64,000 nt of DNA from an uncultured bacterium (GTDB lineage: Bacteria; Patescibacteriota; Saccharimonadia; Saccharimonadales; Saccharimonadaceae): NCBI GenBank assembly GCA_903899655.1, contig CAIUKF010000009.1, positions 124,001 through 188,000 on the forward strand. Reading direction: 5' to 3'. How positions within the stretch are numbered: the stretch's first letter is position 1; each line of letters opens with the position of its first letter. The position numbers and the translations under genes are program-made. Below the pieces are notes generated by a model. The model ran no database searches and was not told the origin of the DNA. It saw nothing but the letters and a program-made list of their open reading frames with translations. This document shows positions 50,253 through 58,512 of this stretch, piece by piece.

Positions 50253-51731
50253 TTATTTAATTGTAATAACAAAAACGGCTAAAGCAATCGCGCCGGCGAC
50301 AACACTGGACAGCAGATTGACCATATCGTTGTTGATGAATTTAACACCTGATGCTTGTTTATTTAATTTGCCATTGGTTTGTTCGGCTTCGGTGATTGAT
50401 TTGGTTTTTGAATCGATATATTTAACTTGAAACTTAGCACCCAGCAGGCTGTCTATGATTGAGCCTGCAAAACCCAACAAAGTGATTAACGTCAATATTT
50501 TTAGGCCGTGCAATAATGATGGGCTGGAAGTTGCGAATTGACTGGCGACGAAAAATAGGGCAATCATAAATGCACCAGCCAGTGACGCATTGGTACCTAG
50601 CCAGCTGACGCCGCCAGATTCACCTTTTGGTACTGGTTTGAAAGTTGTGATTGATATTGTTTTTCCTTTGTTCAAAACGCCAATTTCAGACCCCCAGGTA
50701 TCTGAACAGCTGACGGCGATGGCGGCAATTATGGTCAATAAAACTGCTTCGGATTTGGTGACAAAATAGGCGACTGATAAAACAGCTGGTATTAAACCAC
50801 TGGCCAAAACTTGTTTGTAATTGCGACTGGACTTTTTGTATTCAATCGATAATTTGGCTTTTTTGGCTTTTTTATATTGAGTAATGACGCTGGAGGAAAT
50901 AAAGAAAAGTATTAATGCAATCCAAGCGGCCAGACCAGCAAAGGCATAAATGGCTGACCCGACGATAATAGCAGTGATTGCACCACCACGATCAAGTGAT
51001 TTGCGACTGTAGGCCGCTACGGCGATTAGCACGCTTAATAATATTCCAATTACTAAATCAGTTGTAATTTGTTGGCTACCAAATGTGATTAACAGATAAT
51101 AAATGGCCGATGATCCCAGTGGCACTGTGATGTTGTCCAGACCACTCGATGTGACAAGTTCAATAAATGTTACAACGCTGGCAATTAATAAACTGCCGAT
51201 GACACTGATATCGGGCGTATAAATTGACAAGATTAAATATGAAACGATTAACGAAACTGTAAACATGGTTGCTGTGCCGATAACTGATTTTTTTTGATAC
51301 AACTTTTGTCGGCCGTATTTTTTGCCAATCAGTCCAGCTAGGCCGTCGCCATAGCCCATGATAAAAATTCCCAGTGCACCTAAATAGGGCATGTGCAGCA
51401 GGGTCGAAGCGATTACTAAAATCAATAATGACATTGGATAATAGACAGTCCCAAGACTTTTTTCTGCGGGGTCTCTTTCCATGGCTTTAATGATATCCAT
51501 TTTGTATGACGCGTAATTTAGGGCAATAAAAATCGCTGGTACAACGCAGGCAAACCAAATATTGTCAAAGTAAATGACATAAATCAGCCACCAGTTTGAA
51601 ACACCGATGTGAATTAACTTTCTGGCGCCTTCGTCACCGATTAATTTTAGTTTTTGTAAAACTGTCGATAGCGCCATAATGACGGCTATGAATGCAAATG
51701 ATACTACGATGCCCAGTACATTATTTGTCAT
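50253..51731 (-). CDS. Fused polyprenol/dolichol-kinase-like and DUF92 (VTE6-like) membrane protein
   Basis: A 492-residue multi-helix protein made of two families. The N-terminal half (about 1-200) resembles SEC59/VTE5-type isoprenol kinases and CTP-dependent diacylglycerol kinases: GARKLIHIGVSNWW, then FIMGYGDGLAGLIGKKYGRQKL. The C-terminal half (about 215-492) is a DUF92/TIGR00297 protein with ACSDTWGSEIG-like text (SCSDTWGSEIGVL) and KGESGGVSWLG. In plants VTE5 and VTE6 phosphorylate phytol in two steps. A fusion could convert a free polyprenol to its diphosphate, useful for scavenging lipid carriers. The start is ATG at 51731 with GAGGG 7-9 nt upstream. It converges with the peptidase gene with no gap. 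Confidence 0.85.
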   Translation of the reverse strand: MTNNVLGIVVSFAFIAVIMALSTVLQKLKLIGDEGARKLIHIGVSNWWLIYVIYFDNIWFACVVPAIFIALNYASYKMDIIKAMERDPAEKSLGTVYYPMSLLILVIASTLLHMPYLGALGIFIMGYGDGLAGLIGKKYGRQKLYQKKSVIGTATMFTVSLIVSYLILSIYTPDISVIGSLLIASVVTFIELVTSSGLDNITVPLGSSAIYYLLITFGSQQITTDLVIGILLSVLIAVAAYSRKSLDRGGAITAIIVGSAIYAFAGLAAWIALILFFISSSVITQYKKAKKAKLSIEYKKSSRNYKQVLASGLIPAVLSVAYFVTKSEAVLLTIIAAIAVSCSDTWGSEIGVLNKGKTISITTFKPVPKGESGGVSWLGTNASLAGAFMIALFFVASQFATSSPSLLHGLKILTLITLLGFAGSIIDSLLGAKFQVKYIDSKTKSITEAEQTNGKLNKQASGVKFINNDMVNLLSSVVAGAIALAVFVITIK

Positions 51732-51904
51732 ATTTTTGCCCTCTTTCTTTGTAATTATTATTACATTATTTGACGAAAATAACATTAGAAATGGTTATGG
51801 ATTTGAATCATGCAGATTAATTTATGGTTTTAGTTATTATTGTACGTAAAATACGGGAGTAAGTAATAAACCTATTAAATATGCTTTCGCTTTATTGTTG
51901 TATA

Positions 51905-51913
51905 TGTTATAAT
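51905..51913 (+). promoter_or_regulatory. Extended -10 promoter of the class II tRNA
   Basis: TGTTATAAT, about 28 nt before the mature tRNA 5' end. The rest of 51732-51940 shows no gene. Confidence 0.5.
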
Positions 51914-51940
51914 GTCATTAACCTTCTGGTTTTTGGTTAG

Positions 51941-52027
51941 GGGGGTGTGGCGAAATTGGTAGACGCATCAATCTCCAAAATTGTCGAGTTTAAACTCATG
52001 TGGGTTCAAGTCCCATCATCCCTACCA
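51941..52027 (+). tRNA. Class II tRNA, Leu-like body with CCA (Trp) anticodon
   Basis: An 87-nt tRNA: acceptor GGGGGTG/CATCCCT (G1-U72), Leu-type D-arm GCGAAATTGGTAGACGC, anticodon stem TCAAT/ATTGT (one T-T mismatch) with loop CTCCAAA, long variable arm GAGT-TTAA-ACTC, T-arm GTGGG-TTCAAGT-CCCAT, discriminator A and encoded CCA. Body and A73 are those of tRNA-Leu, yet the loop is identical to that of bacterial tRNA-Trp, placing CCA at 34-36. A normal Leu(CAA) loop would read CTCAAAA. Amino-acid identity is therefore uncertain. Confidence 0.9.
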
Positions 52028-52050
52028 ATAGCAGAGAGGGGTATAAGAAA

Positions 52051-52082
52051 ATGAGCAGTACGTAATGTACTGCTCATTTTAG
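52051..52082 (+). terminator. Terminator after the class II tRNA
   Basis: ATGAGCAGTAC (52051-52061) pairs with GTACTGCTCAT (52067-52077), followed by TTTT. Confidence 0.85.
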
Positions 52083-52110
52083 TGTTATGCATTGAATCGA
52101 AATTAAAATA

Positions 52111-52148
52111 GAGACGAAAAAAAGACCTTGCGGTCTTTCTTTCGTCTC
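52111..52148. terminator. Symmetrical hairpin
   Basis: GAGACGAAA and AAGACC on the left pair with GGTCTT and TTTCGTCTC on the right around a TTGC loop. Confidence 0.65.
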
Positions 52149-52235
52149 CAAATTTGTCGAGTGACAAAGCTTATGTATAAACACAAGCTATAATCATTGT
52201 CGTCTATATATAAAAAATAGTCAATACTTTTATGT

Positions 52236-52277
52236 TTTACACTTATGTTTGCAATGTTTTGCAAACATAAGTGTAAA
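52236..52277. repeat. Perfect 19-bp inverted repeat with a 4-nt loop
   Basis: TTTACACTTATGTTTGCAA (52236-52254), loop TGTT, then its exact complement (52259-52277). No T-run follows. It lies about 95 bp upstream of the small gene pair at 52372. Confidence 0.85.
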
Positions 52278-52371
52278 TCATAAATTAAGATATGTCAATG
52301 GCTGGTATATAGTGACTATATTTCAGTGGTATCTAGACTTGATTGGCGTGGAAAAGGAGTATAATAAAGTT

Positions 52372-52644
52372 ATGAACGACGAACGAATATATGAATTAAT
52401 TCGAAAATATGAGAGTATTTCATCAGTTGAATTATATAAGACTATCGATGCTCTTAAGGTACTTGTAGAGGATGACAAAATTACAGATGAAACTGCCGAG
52501 AGAATAATGAGACTATTAGTCAGTAGGCATTTACATAAAGACATTACGCATGAGTTATATATAGATGATTTAGATATTAAGAATAATAGAAAATTAAAGT
52601 TTATAAATTTCAAGTATGGCAGAACTAAAGAAACCTACGCATAA
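52372..52644 (+). CDS. Small soluble protein of unknown function
   Basis: A 90-residue charged, helical protein (MNDERIYELIRKYESISSVE at the start). ATG 52372 is preceded both by AAAGGAG (52353-52359) and by TATAAT (52360-52365) ending 6 nt upstream; the hexamer position makes a leaderless start likely and rules out the longer frame. Lower G+C than the flanking core genes. It overlaps the next gene by 29 bases. No family recognised; the setting between tRNA genes and repeats suggests accessory DNA. Confidence 0.6.
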   Translation: MNDERIYELIRKYESISSVELYKTIDALKVLVEDDKITDETAERIMRLLVSRHLHKDITHELYIDDLDIKNNRKLKFINFKYGRTKETYA

Positions 52645-53023
52645 AGGTAATGCCGTAAAAGGTGAGGTTATAAAGACTCGAACGGAAGAGAGCTTAGATG
52701 TTCTAGTTGGCCAGCTAGAAGGTAGTCTTCCTCAACAGTTTTCAGATAAGCATATTGATAGGTATTTTGATAATAAAGAGAAGTTGTTTAGACATATAAG
52801 AGAAGATCACAAAGATCAGAAAGATTTAATAAAACATAGTAGAAAATATAAATTGTTCTATTTAATTGCTAGTGGCGTAATTATTATAGCAATTATGATA
52901 GTTATAATATGGAGTGATAAAGGATTGCTCGGAAAGTTTTTTGAATTGCTATTTGCTTTTTTGGGCGGGACGGGTTTTGGCACTCTATTGGGTAAGAAAA
53001 ATAGTAACGGCATTGACGAATAG
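52616..53023 (+). CDS. Small membrane protein coupled to the preceding gene
   Basis: A 135-residue protein with a polar N-terminal half (1-78), a strong Ile/Val-rich helix (about 82-99) and a second hydrophobic Gly/Phe segment (about 107-125) ending in KKNSNGIDE, so a hairpin membrane anchor with a cytoplasmic N-domain is likely. It overlaps the preceding gene by 29 bases, so the two are probably partners: a soluble and a membrane component. The family is not recognised. Local G+C is low, as for its partner. Confidence 0.6.
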   Translation: MAELKKPTHKGNAVKGEVIKTRTEESLDVLVGQLEGSLPQQFSDKHIDRYFDNKEKLFRHIREDHKDQKDLIKHSRKYKLFYLIASGVIIIAIMIVIIWSDKGLLGKFFELLFAFLGGTGFGTLLGKKNSNGIDE

Positions 53024-53096
53024 AATATTAGTAATCATGTGGCTACTTTTTGCTCCGCAAAGAGTCCCAATTACAGCTTTAACTATTAAATTTCCA

Positions 53097-53133
53097 AAAT
53101 AATAACCTCATCTTTCGACGAGGTTATTATTTT
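53097..53133. terminator. Hairpin terminator of the small gene pair
   Basis: AATAATAACCTC pairs with GAGGTTATTATT around a TCTTTCGAC-type loop, flanked by A and T runs on both strands. Confidence 0.82.
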
Positions 53134-53151
53134 GGTAGTAGTGACAGGAAT
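53131..53151 (-). pseudogene. Duplicated 3' end of tRNA-Met
   Basis: 21 bases identical to 53311-53331, the 3' end of the tRNA-Met gene with its CCA. The rest of the tRNA is absent; the sequence passes directly into repeat copy B. Confidence 0.8.
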
Positions 53152-53155
53152 ATCG

Positions 53156-53257
53156 CTTTGCTCCTCCGTTTGTTCGTAAAAATATGTAAACACATTTTTA
53201 TTTCACTGCACTACGCGACCCTGTGACTATTTTTGCTTTGCAAAAAGTCACAGGTCC
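53156..53257. repeat. tRNA-linked dispersed repeat, copy B (inverted relative to copy A)
   Basis: Matches 18150-18250 in reverse complement (CTCCTCCG, TGTAAACAC, CTACGCGACC, TGACTATTTTTGCTT, GCAAAAAGTCA). It is enclosed between the two 21-bp copies of the tRNA-Met 3' end. Confidence 0.72.
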
Positions 53258-53277
53258 AATACATAACATAATCACCA

Positions 53278-53311
53278 AATTAATTACCCCACATAAAGTG
53301 GGGTAATTAAT
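53278..53311 (-). terminator. Terminator of tRNA-Met
   Basis: AAATTAATTACCCCAC pairs with GTGGGGTAATTAATTT; directly downstream of the tRNA on the minus strand. Confidence 0.85.
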
Positions 53312-53312
53312 T

Positions 53313-53389
53313 TGGTAGTAGTGACAGGAATTGAACCTGTGACCTTAGGCTTATGAGTCCTACGCTCTAACCAACTGAGCTACACTACC
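53313..53389 (-). tRNA. Elongator tRNA-Met (CAU)
   Basis: A 77-nt cloverleaf: acceptor GGTAGTG/CACTACT with G1-U72, D-arm TAGCTCAGTTGGTTAGAGC, anticodon loop CTCATAA, T-arm ACAGG-TTCAATT-CCTGT, discriminator A and encoded CCA. The G1-U72 pair and GTGTAGCTCAG 5' region match Gram-positive elongator tRNA-Met; no C1-A72 mismatch is present. One A-G mismatch closes the anticodon stem. Confidence 0.92.
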
Positions 53390-53432
53390 ATATCGTATGT
53401 TGAATTGTGAAATATATCTTTCAGCGTATGGG

Positions 53433-53498
53433 CAGTTGGTTAGAGCGTCTACGCGGATTTATTACCGCCTTCGGCTGGGCCAACTGAGCTACACTACC
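53433..53498. pseudogene. Scrambled tRNA-Met fragments
   Basis: CAGTTGGTTAGAGCG on the plus strand (53433-53447) and, on the minus strand, the exact first 19 bases of tRNA-Met (53480-53498) lie head to head beside the intact gene. No complete cloverleaf forms. The rest of the stretch to 53786 holds only an 11-bp inverted repeat (53575-53585 with 53598-53608). Confidence 0.75.
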
Positions 53499-53786
53499 TC
53501 GTCGGAATGGGCTAAAGTCATTTCGTTTTGTCGCAGGCTACAAAAGCTTCATGACACCGCCATTCCTCCTCTCACTAAATTAAACAGCTAAAGCTTGGTT
53601 TAATTTAGCGTCAAGTTGCAAATCGCATAAATAAACGAACTGCACTGAATAATTGTAGCAAAAAACAGATTACATTTCTAGGTGGACGATTAAATATTCA
53701 GTACATAGTTTGATAAGTGCTATTAAAGTGTTATTTTTTTGCAAGGACGGACCCCGCAAACAAAGTTTTTATGTTACTATTTGCTT

Positions 53787-54059
53787 ATGATTATAAATAA
53801 AAAAATAATATTGAGTTTGGCTTTGGTTGTCTCTGTTGGTGTCGCGACATTCTTCTTTCTGAAATATACCCAACCAAAGCAATATAAATTAGTTGAAATA
53901 GAATTAACTTGTAATGCTGATTTTTGTCCTGGTAATGGCACAGCTAAAGTTTATGATGGCGTTAATTCAAAAGAGGAATGTCAACGAATTGGCGGCAATC
54001 CAATAGTTTATTTTGGTATTGGCGGAAACGAGCTTTATCATGCTTGTGGACAAAAATAA
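53787..54059 (+). CDS. Small exported Cys-containing protein
   Basis: A 90-residue protein with a signal peptide or anchor (KKIILSLALVVSVGVATFFF, about residues 5-24) and a compact mature part with four Cys (LTCNADFCPG, KEECQRIGG, ELYHACGQK), presumably two disulfides. It is a candidate substrate for the DsbA-like protein at 5437. TACTAT (53775-53780, extended by TGT) ends 6 nt before ATG 53787 and no RBS is visible, so the longer in-frame start is rejected. No family recognised. Confidence 0.68.
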   Translation: MIINKKIILSLALVVSVGVATFFFLKYTQPKQYKLVEIELTCNADFCPGNGTAKVYDGVNSKEECQRIGGNPIVYFGIGGNELYHACGQK

Positions 54060-54077
54060 TTTCTAGAAATTTAGTAG

Positions 54078-54083
54078 TATAAT
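54078..54083 (+). promoter_or_regulatory. -10 element upstream of the polymerase operon
   Basis: TATAAT. It leaves an untranslated leader of about 150 nt (54092-54242), which contains the palindrome CGAATGGTCATTCG (54134-54147) and an RBS-like AGGGG at its end. Confidence 0.5.
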
Positions 54084-54242
54084 TAGATTCATACCGCGCG
54101 ATACTCACTGGCTGAAAAGTTAAGCGTCCCTCGCGAATGGTCATTCGTGATTAATTGCTTTCGGACTTTGACTAACGAAACGGGTCAATCGGACGGGCAA
54201 TAAAAGTTAAATCGTTTCCTTAAATATTTTTAGGGGATTTTA

Positions 54243-54512
54243 ATGATGAATGACGAACTTTTTTTGAACGAATATATCAAGGTTGTGGCGACTTTTGGCG
54301 ATGGTTTGAATCCGTGCCAACCACTTAAATTTAAACGTAAAAACGGTCGCGAAGTGATAATTACCGAGATTGGCTTGCGCTTTCCTAATGCCAAAGGCAG
54401 CCGCATGATACATATATTTGATGTTACGGATGGGTCGGCCGATTATCGGTTAGAATTTGATGCCGAACGTTTGACCTGGCGATTAACGCGCGAGGCTGAT
54501 CATGAAATATAA
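54243..54512 (+). CDS. Small protein encoded with the Y-family polymerase
   Basis: An 89-residue soluble protein with beta-rich pattern (REVIITEIGLRFPNAKG, MIHIFDVTDGSADYRLEFD) whose stop overlaps the start of the polymerase gene by 11 bases. It starts with two adjacent ATG codons, with AGGGG 6-9 nt upstream. The tight overlap points to a partner of the polymerase, similar to the small genes that accompany Y-family polymerases in other bacteria. I do not recognise a named family. Odd: the leader is long for a genome with such small gaps. Confidence 0.75.
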   Translation: MMNDELFLNEYIKVVATFGDGLNPCQPLKFKRKNGREVIITEIGLRFPNAKGSRMIHIFDVTDGSADYRLEFDAERLTWRLTREADHEI

Positions 54513-55719
54513 TGCCGAACAACCGCTGGTAATGCATGTCGATTTGAATTCGGCTTTTGCAACTATCGAACAACAATCCAGACCATTATTACGTGGCAAA
54601 CCAGTGGCGATTTTGAATCGTCGGACTGAACATACTATCATCGTGACGGCTAGTTACGAGGCTAAATCAAAGGGTGTCAAAGTTGGTATGAAGTTTACCG
54701 AGGCAGTCAAATTAGTGCCAGGACTAATTGCCATCGAAAGTGACCCAGCCAAATATCGGTTTGTGTATCGCAAATTAATGGCAATATTAAACGATTATTC
54801 GCCGCATGCCGTTATGAAAAGCATTGATGAAGGTGTTATGGACTTTCATCATATACCCAATTGTCGGCCGTTAATCGAAATTGGGTACGAAATTAAACAA
54901 AGGTTACGTGATGAAATTGGTGTGGCAATGCGCTGTAATGTCGGCATTGGCCCAAATCGATTTTTAGCCAAAACGGCGGCTGGATTACATAAACCTGACG
55001 GATTGGATATTATTACAGCCGATAATTTGCGGGCGACCTATGCCACGATGAAATTAACCGATTTAACTGGTATTGCTGGGCATTTAGAAAGGCGACTGAA
55101 TGCCGTTGGAATCTTTACGCCGCTGCAATTTTTGGATGCCGACGAAGTGACTTTGCAAAAGGTTGTTTTTAAAAGTATTGTTGGCAAACAATGGTACGCG
55201 CGGTTGCGTGGATACGAAGTTGACGACGTTACGACCGAAACCAAATCAGTTGGTCGGCAATATGTTTTGGAAAGTCGTAATTTAACGCTGGTACAAATTA
55301 CAACTAGACTTCATAATTTATGTGAATCAGTCGGGTCGCGGTTGCGTCACCAAAAAAAGGCGGCGCGGGGGATTTATGTTTACGTTCGGACGGCAGGACG
55401 GTCATATTGGCACGACAGTCGAATGTGTCAATTACCGTTTTACAGTGACAGTACGATTAACGGTCTGGCTCAGCAATTATTTATCAAAGCACCTGGTGGA
55501 ATAAGGGAAATCGGTGTTCATTTATATGGATTAAATGATAATAATAACGACCAATTAAGTTTGTTTGGCAATATGTTGGCCCGCGAACAGCAATTGGTTA
55601 GCGCAATTGATGATATTAATCGGCGCTTTGGCGAGCGAACAGTTCACTCAGCCGACACGTTGGAAAGTAACGAAACTGTCACTGTCAAAATTCCGTTTGG
55701 TAGTACTAGATATTTGTAG
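54502..55719 (+). CDS. Y-family translesion DNA polymerase
   Basis: A 405-residue Y-family polymerase. The palm motif MHVDLNSAFATIEQ supplies the first metal ligand, and SIDEGVMDF (about residues 109-117) the second Asp and Glu. The thumb helix-hairpin-helix reads LTDLTGIAGHLERRLNAVGI, and the little-finger domain begins near SVGRQYVL. The 'F/Y' steric gate position is A-F in SAFATI. Such enzymes copy damaged DNA at low fidelity. It is coupled to the 89-residue gene. The UmuC and DinB branches cannot be separated by eye: length suits UmuC-like, while no umuD-like gene is present. No beta-clamp motif is clear, although LSLFGNM near the C-terminus (QLSLF) is a good clamp-binding candidate. Confidence 0.93.
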   Translation: MKYNAEQPLVMHVDLNSAFATIEQQSRPLLRGKPVAILNRRTEHTIIVTASYEAKSKGVKVGMKFTEAVKLVPGLIAIESDPAKYRFVYRKLMAILNDYSPHAVMKSIDEGVMDFHHIPNCRPLIEIGYEIKQRLRDEIGVAMRCNVGIGPNRFLAKTAAGLHKPDGLDIITADNLRATYATMKLTDLTGIAGHLERRLNAVGIFTPLQFLDADEVTLQKVVFKSIVGKQWYARLRGYEVDDVTTETKSVGRQYVLESRNLTLVQITTRLHNLCESVGSRLRHQKKAARGIYVYVRTAGRSYWHDSRMCQLPFYSDSTINGLAQQLFIKAPGGIREIGVHLYGLNDNNNDQLSLFGNMLAREQQLVSAIDDINRRFGERTVHSADTLESNETVTVKIPFGSTRYL

Positions 55720-55751
55720 CTAAATTTTAATAGCCAGCTTATACTAAATAT

Positions 55752-56585
55752 ATGAACAAATATGTCTTGGCGGTCAGTGGTGGTGTGGATTCTGTTGTGC
55801 TGTTAGATATATTGTCAAAACATGATGGCTTTGAAGTGATTGTGGCTCATTTTGACCACGGTATTCGTCGTGACTCTGGGATTGATGCGGTTTTTGTGGC
55901 TGGACTAGCTAATAAATATGGTATGAAATTTGAGACCAAGCGTGAAGAATTAGGCCCCGATACCAGTGAAGATAAAGCCAGGTCCAGACGTTATGAATTT
56001 TTACGATCGGTTGCCAAAAAACATAATGCGCAATTGGTTACAGCGCATCATGCCGATGACGTAGTTGAAACGATTGCGATTAATTTATCGCGTGGCACTG
56101 GTTGGCGTGGCTTGGCAGTTTTGGATTCAGATATCGTACGTCTATTAACTGGTCTCAGCAAAGCTGAAATTATTGAATATGCTAAAAATAACGGTCTAAC
56201 TTGGCGTGAAGATAGTACCAACGCTGATGATAAATATTTGCGCAACCGAATTCGACGCCAAACAGCCAATCTGGGTGATGATAGTAAAAGGCAATTGTTG
56301 GGCTTATGGGAGCATCAAAAAGTCTTGAAAAAACAGATTAAACAAGAAGTTGAAAAGTTAGTTGGCGATGGTCCAGATTATAGCCGATATTTTTTTATCC
56401 ATATCGATTCAAAGACTGGAATAGAATGTTTAAGGCACATTGTCAATGCTCGTTTAACCAGGCCGCAACTACTAAAAACTTTACATGCTATTAAGACTGC
56501 AATTCCGGGCAAGACATATGATGCCGGTAATGGTGTAAAAATTGCTTTCACGGCTCGTAATTTTACAGTTAAACTGTTAAAATAA
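55752..56585 (+). CDS. tilS: tRNA(Ile)-lysidine synthase
   Basis: A 277-residue PP-loop ATPase with SGGVDS at residues 9-14, HFDHGIRRDS (the second family motif) and ARSRRYEFL, followed by a shortened C-terminal region. It changes C34 of tRNA-Ile(CAU) to lysidine so that it reads AUA, and its substrate is the tRNA at 17286. The C-terminal anticodon-recognition domain of the large E. coli enzyme is missing, as in the compact type. TATACT (55740-55745) ends 6 nt before the ATG, with no RBS, so a leaderless message is likely. It is followed by ftsH, the same order (tilS-ftsH) seen in many bacteria. Confidence 0.94.
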   Translation: MNKYVLAVSGGVDSVVLLDILSKHDGFEVIVAHFDHGIRRDSGIDAVFVAGLANKYGMKFETKREELGPDTSEDKARSRRYEFLRSVAKKHNAQLVTAHHADDVVETIAINLSRGTGWRGLAVLDSDIVRLLTGLSKAEIIEYAKNNGLTWREDSTNADDKYLRNRIRRQTANLGDDSKRQLLGLWEHQKVLKKQIKQEVEKLVGDGPDYSRYFFIHIDSKTGIECLRHIVNARLTRPQLLKTLHAIKTAIPGKTYDAGNGVKIAFTARNFTVKLLK

Positions 56586-56635
56586 GTACAGAATATCCGC
56601 TGTGTTTATCTAATTGAAAGGAACATTTAATTTTT

Positions 56636-58498
56636 ATGGCTATGAAAAGTCCAACTATTAACAAGAAACCTGGTAATTTGCTACGTTTATCATTATTTTG
56701 GGCAATCGTTATTTTTATCGTTTTATTAGGCGCATCGTTTTTGACGCCTCACGATAACTTGAAAGACGTGCCGATATCAACAATAATCAGTGACGCGAAT
56801 TCTGGTAAAATTTCCAAGCTTGAAATTCAAGGTCAAGACGTCAAAGCAACTGTAAAAGGTAATACCACGCCAACTGAAAAATCTGTTATTCAAGCTGGTA
56901 GCAGTATTCAAGCTCAAGGTCTTAAGGTGGATGCGCCAGTTGAATTGACGATTTTGCAACCATCGACGACAGGTGATACATTGTGGAATTTGGCAATAAT
57001 TATTGTGCCTGTGATTTTAATCGCTGGCTTTTTTACTTATATGATGCGCCAAGCACAAGGTCAAAATAATCAAGCCATGGGCTTTGGCAAATCAAAAGCA
57101 AAATTATATGGCGTTGATAAAGAAAAAGTTGTTTTTGCTGATATTGCTGGTAATGATTCAGCTAAACAAGATTTAGAAGAAGTTGTTGATTTTTTAAAAC
57201 ATCCAAAAAAATATGAAACATTAGGCGCTAAAATCCCGCGCGGCGTATTGCTGGTCGGTAGCCCAGGAACAGGTAAGACTTTGTTGGCTCGCGCTGTTGC
57301 CGGTGAAGCTAATGTGCCATTCTTCTCGATTTCGGGTTCAGAGTTTGTTGAAATGTTTGTCGGCGTTGGCGCTAGTCGTGTTCGTGATTTGTTTGCCAAA
57401 GCCAAAAAGAACGCCCCAGCTATTATCTTTATTGATGAGATTGATGCCGTTGGACGTCGCCGTGGTAGCGGCATGGGTGGTGGACATGATGAACGCGAAC
57501 AAACTTTAAACCAGATTTTGGTTGAAATGGACGGCTTTGAAACTGGTGCTAACGTAATTGTTTTGGCGGCAACTAACCGAGCTGATGTTTTGGACCCAGC
57601 TTTGCTACGACCAGGTCGTTTTGATCGCCGTACAAATATTATGTTGCCTGAACGTCGTGATCGTTTAGCAATTTTAAAGGTACACTTTAAGAATAAACCA
57701 GTCGATAGTACAGTTGATTTGGACGCTTTGGCGGCTAAAACTGCTGGTTCATCTGGTGCTGATTTAGCTAACATTGCTAACGAAGCTGCTATTGTTGCGG
57801 CCGGACGTAACGCTAAAAAGATTACAAATTCTGATATTACTGAAGCTTTTGAAAAGATTGCTATTGGGCCAGAACGCAAAACTAAAATCATGAACGACAA
57901 AGAAAAAGAAATGACTGCTTATCACGAAGCTGGACATGCTATTGTTGGACACGTTATGCCTGACAGTGACCCAGTGCACAAGGTCACTATTATCCCTCGT
58001 GGTGCAACTGGCGGCGTAACTTGGTTTTTGCCACCCGAAGATAAAAGTTATACTAGCATTATTGAATTCAAAGATATTTTAGCTCGCGCCCTTGGTGGTC
58101 GTTTGGCTGAAAAAATCGTTTATGGTAGCGAACGTGTCACGACCGGTGCTGGATCAGATTTGCGTCAAGCAACCGAAGTAGCCCGCGGTATGATTATCGA
58201 ACAGGGAATGGGCACTAAACTACGCGATCAAGTTTTCCATGAAGACAATGGCGGTATGATGTTCGACCGTATGACTCACGAACGACCATATAGTGATGAT
58301 ACGGCGCGCGAAATTGACAAAGAAGTGTCAGAATTAATTACCGAAGCTGCCCGCCGTGCCGAAGCCGTCATTACGCACAACCGTGACAGTCTAGATAAGC
58401 TGGCCAAGGCTTTGTTAGAGCAAGAAACTATCGAGGAAGATGAAGTTGCCAAGATATTAAAAGACACAGTTTTGCCAAAGGAGGCTAAGCTTTACTAG
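56636..58498 (+). CDS. ftsH: ATP-dependent zinc metalloprotease FtsH
   Basis: A 620-residue membrane AAA+ protease. Two helices (about residues 18-36 and 115-137) enclose a short external domain. The AAA module has Walker A GSPGTGKT (about 208-215), Walker [12 protein letters not shown], and the second region of homology RPGRFDRR. The protease domain carries the zinc motif HEAGH (from His430) and an Asp ligand in the GGRLAEK...GAGSD region. It removes unassembled membrane proteins and regulatory proteins. AAAGGAAC lies before the ATG. Full length, no defects. Confidence 0.97.
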   Translation: MAMKSPTINKKPGNLLRLSLFWAIVIFIVLLGASFLTPHDNLKDVPISTIISDANSGKISKLEIQGQDVKATVKGNTTPTEKSVIQAGSSIQAQGLKVDAPVELTILQPSTTGDTLWNLAIIIVPVILIAGFFTYMMRQAQGQNNQAMGFGKSKAKLYGVDKEKVVFADIAGNDSAKQDLEEVVDFLKHPKKYETLGAKIPRGVLLVGSPGTGKTLLARAVAGEANVPFFSISGSEFVEMFVGVGASRVRDLFAKAKKNAPAIIFIDEIDAVGRRRGSGMGGGHDEREQTLNQILVEMDGFETGANVIVLAATNRADVLDPALLRPGRFDRRTNIMLPERRDRLAILKVHFKNKPVDSTVDLDALAAKTAGSSGADLANIANEAAIVAAGRNAKKITNSDITEAFEKIAIGPERKTKIMNDKEKEMTAYHEAGHAIVGHVMPDSDPVHKVTIIPRGATGGVTWFLPPEDKSYTSIIEFKDILARALGGRLAEKIVYGSERVTTGAGSDLRQATEVARGMIIEQGMGTKLRDQVFHEDNGGMMFDRMTHERPYSDDTAREIDKEVSELITEAARRAEAVITHNRDSLDKLAKALLEQETIEEDEVAKILKDTVLPKEAKLY

Positions 58499-58512
58499 CC
58501 TAGTGGTTAAAA

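Noticed and set aside
53397-53591. Short frame over the tRNA fragments
   Set aside because: It translates tRNA debris; composition and lack of RBS argue against a gene.
57070-57900. 276-codon minus-strand frame inside ftsH
   Set aside because: It is the antisense of the conserved AAA module and has no RBS or recognisable protein features.
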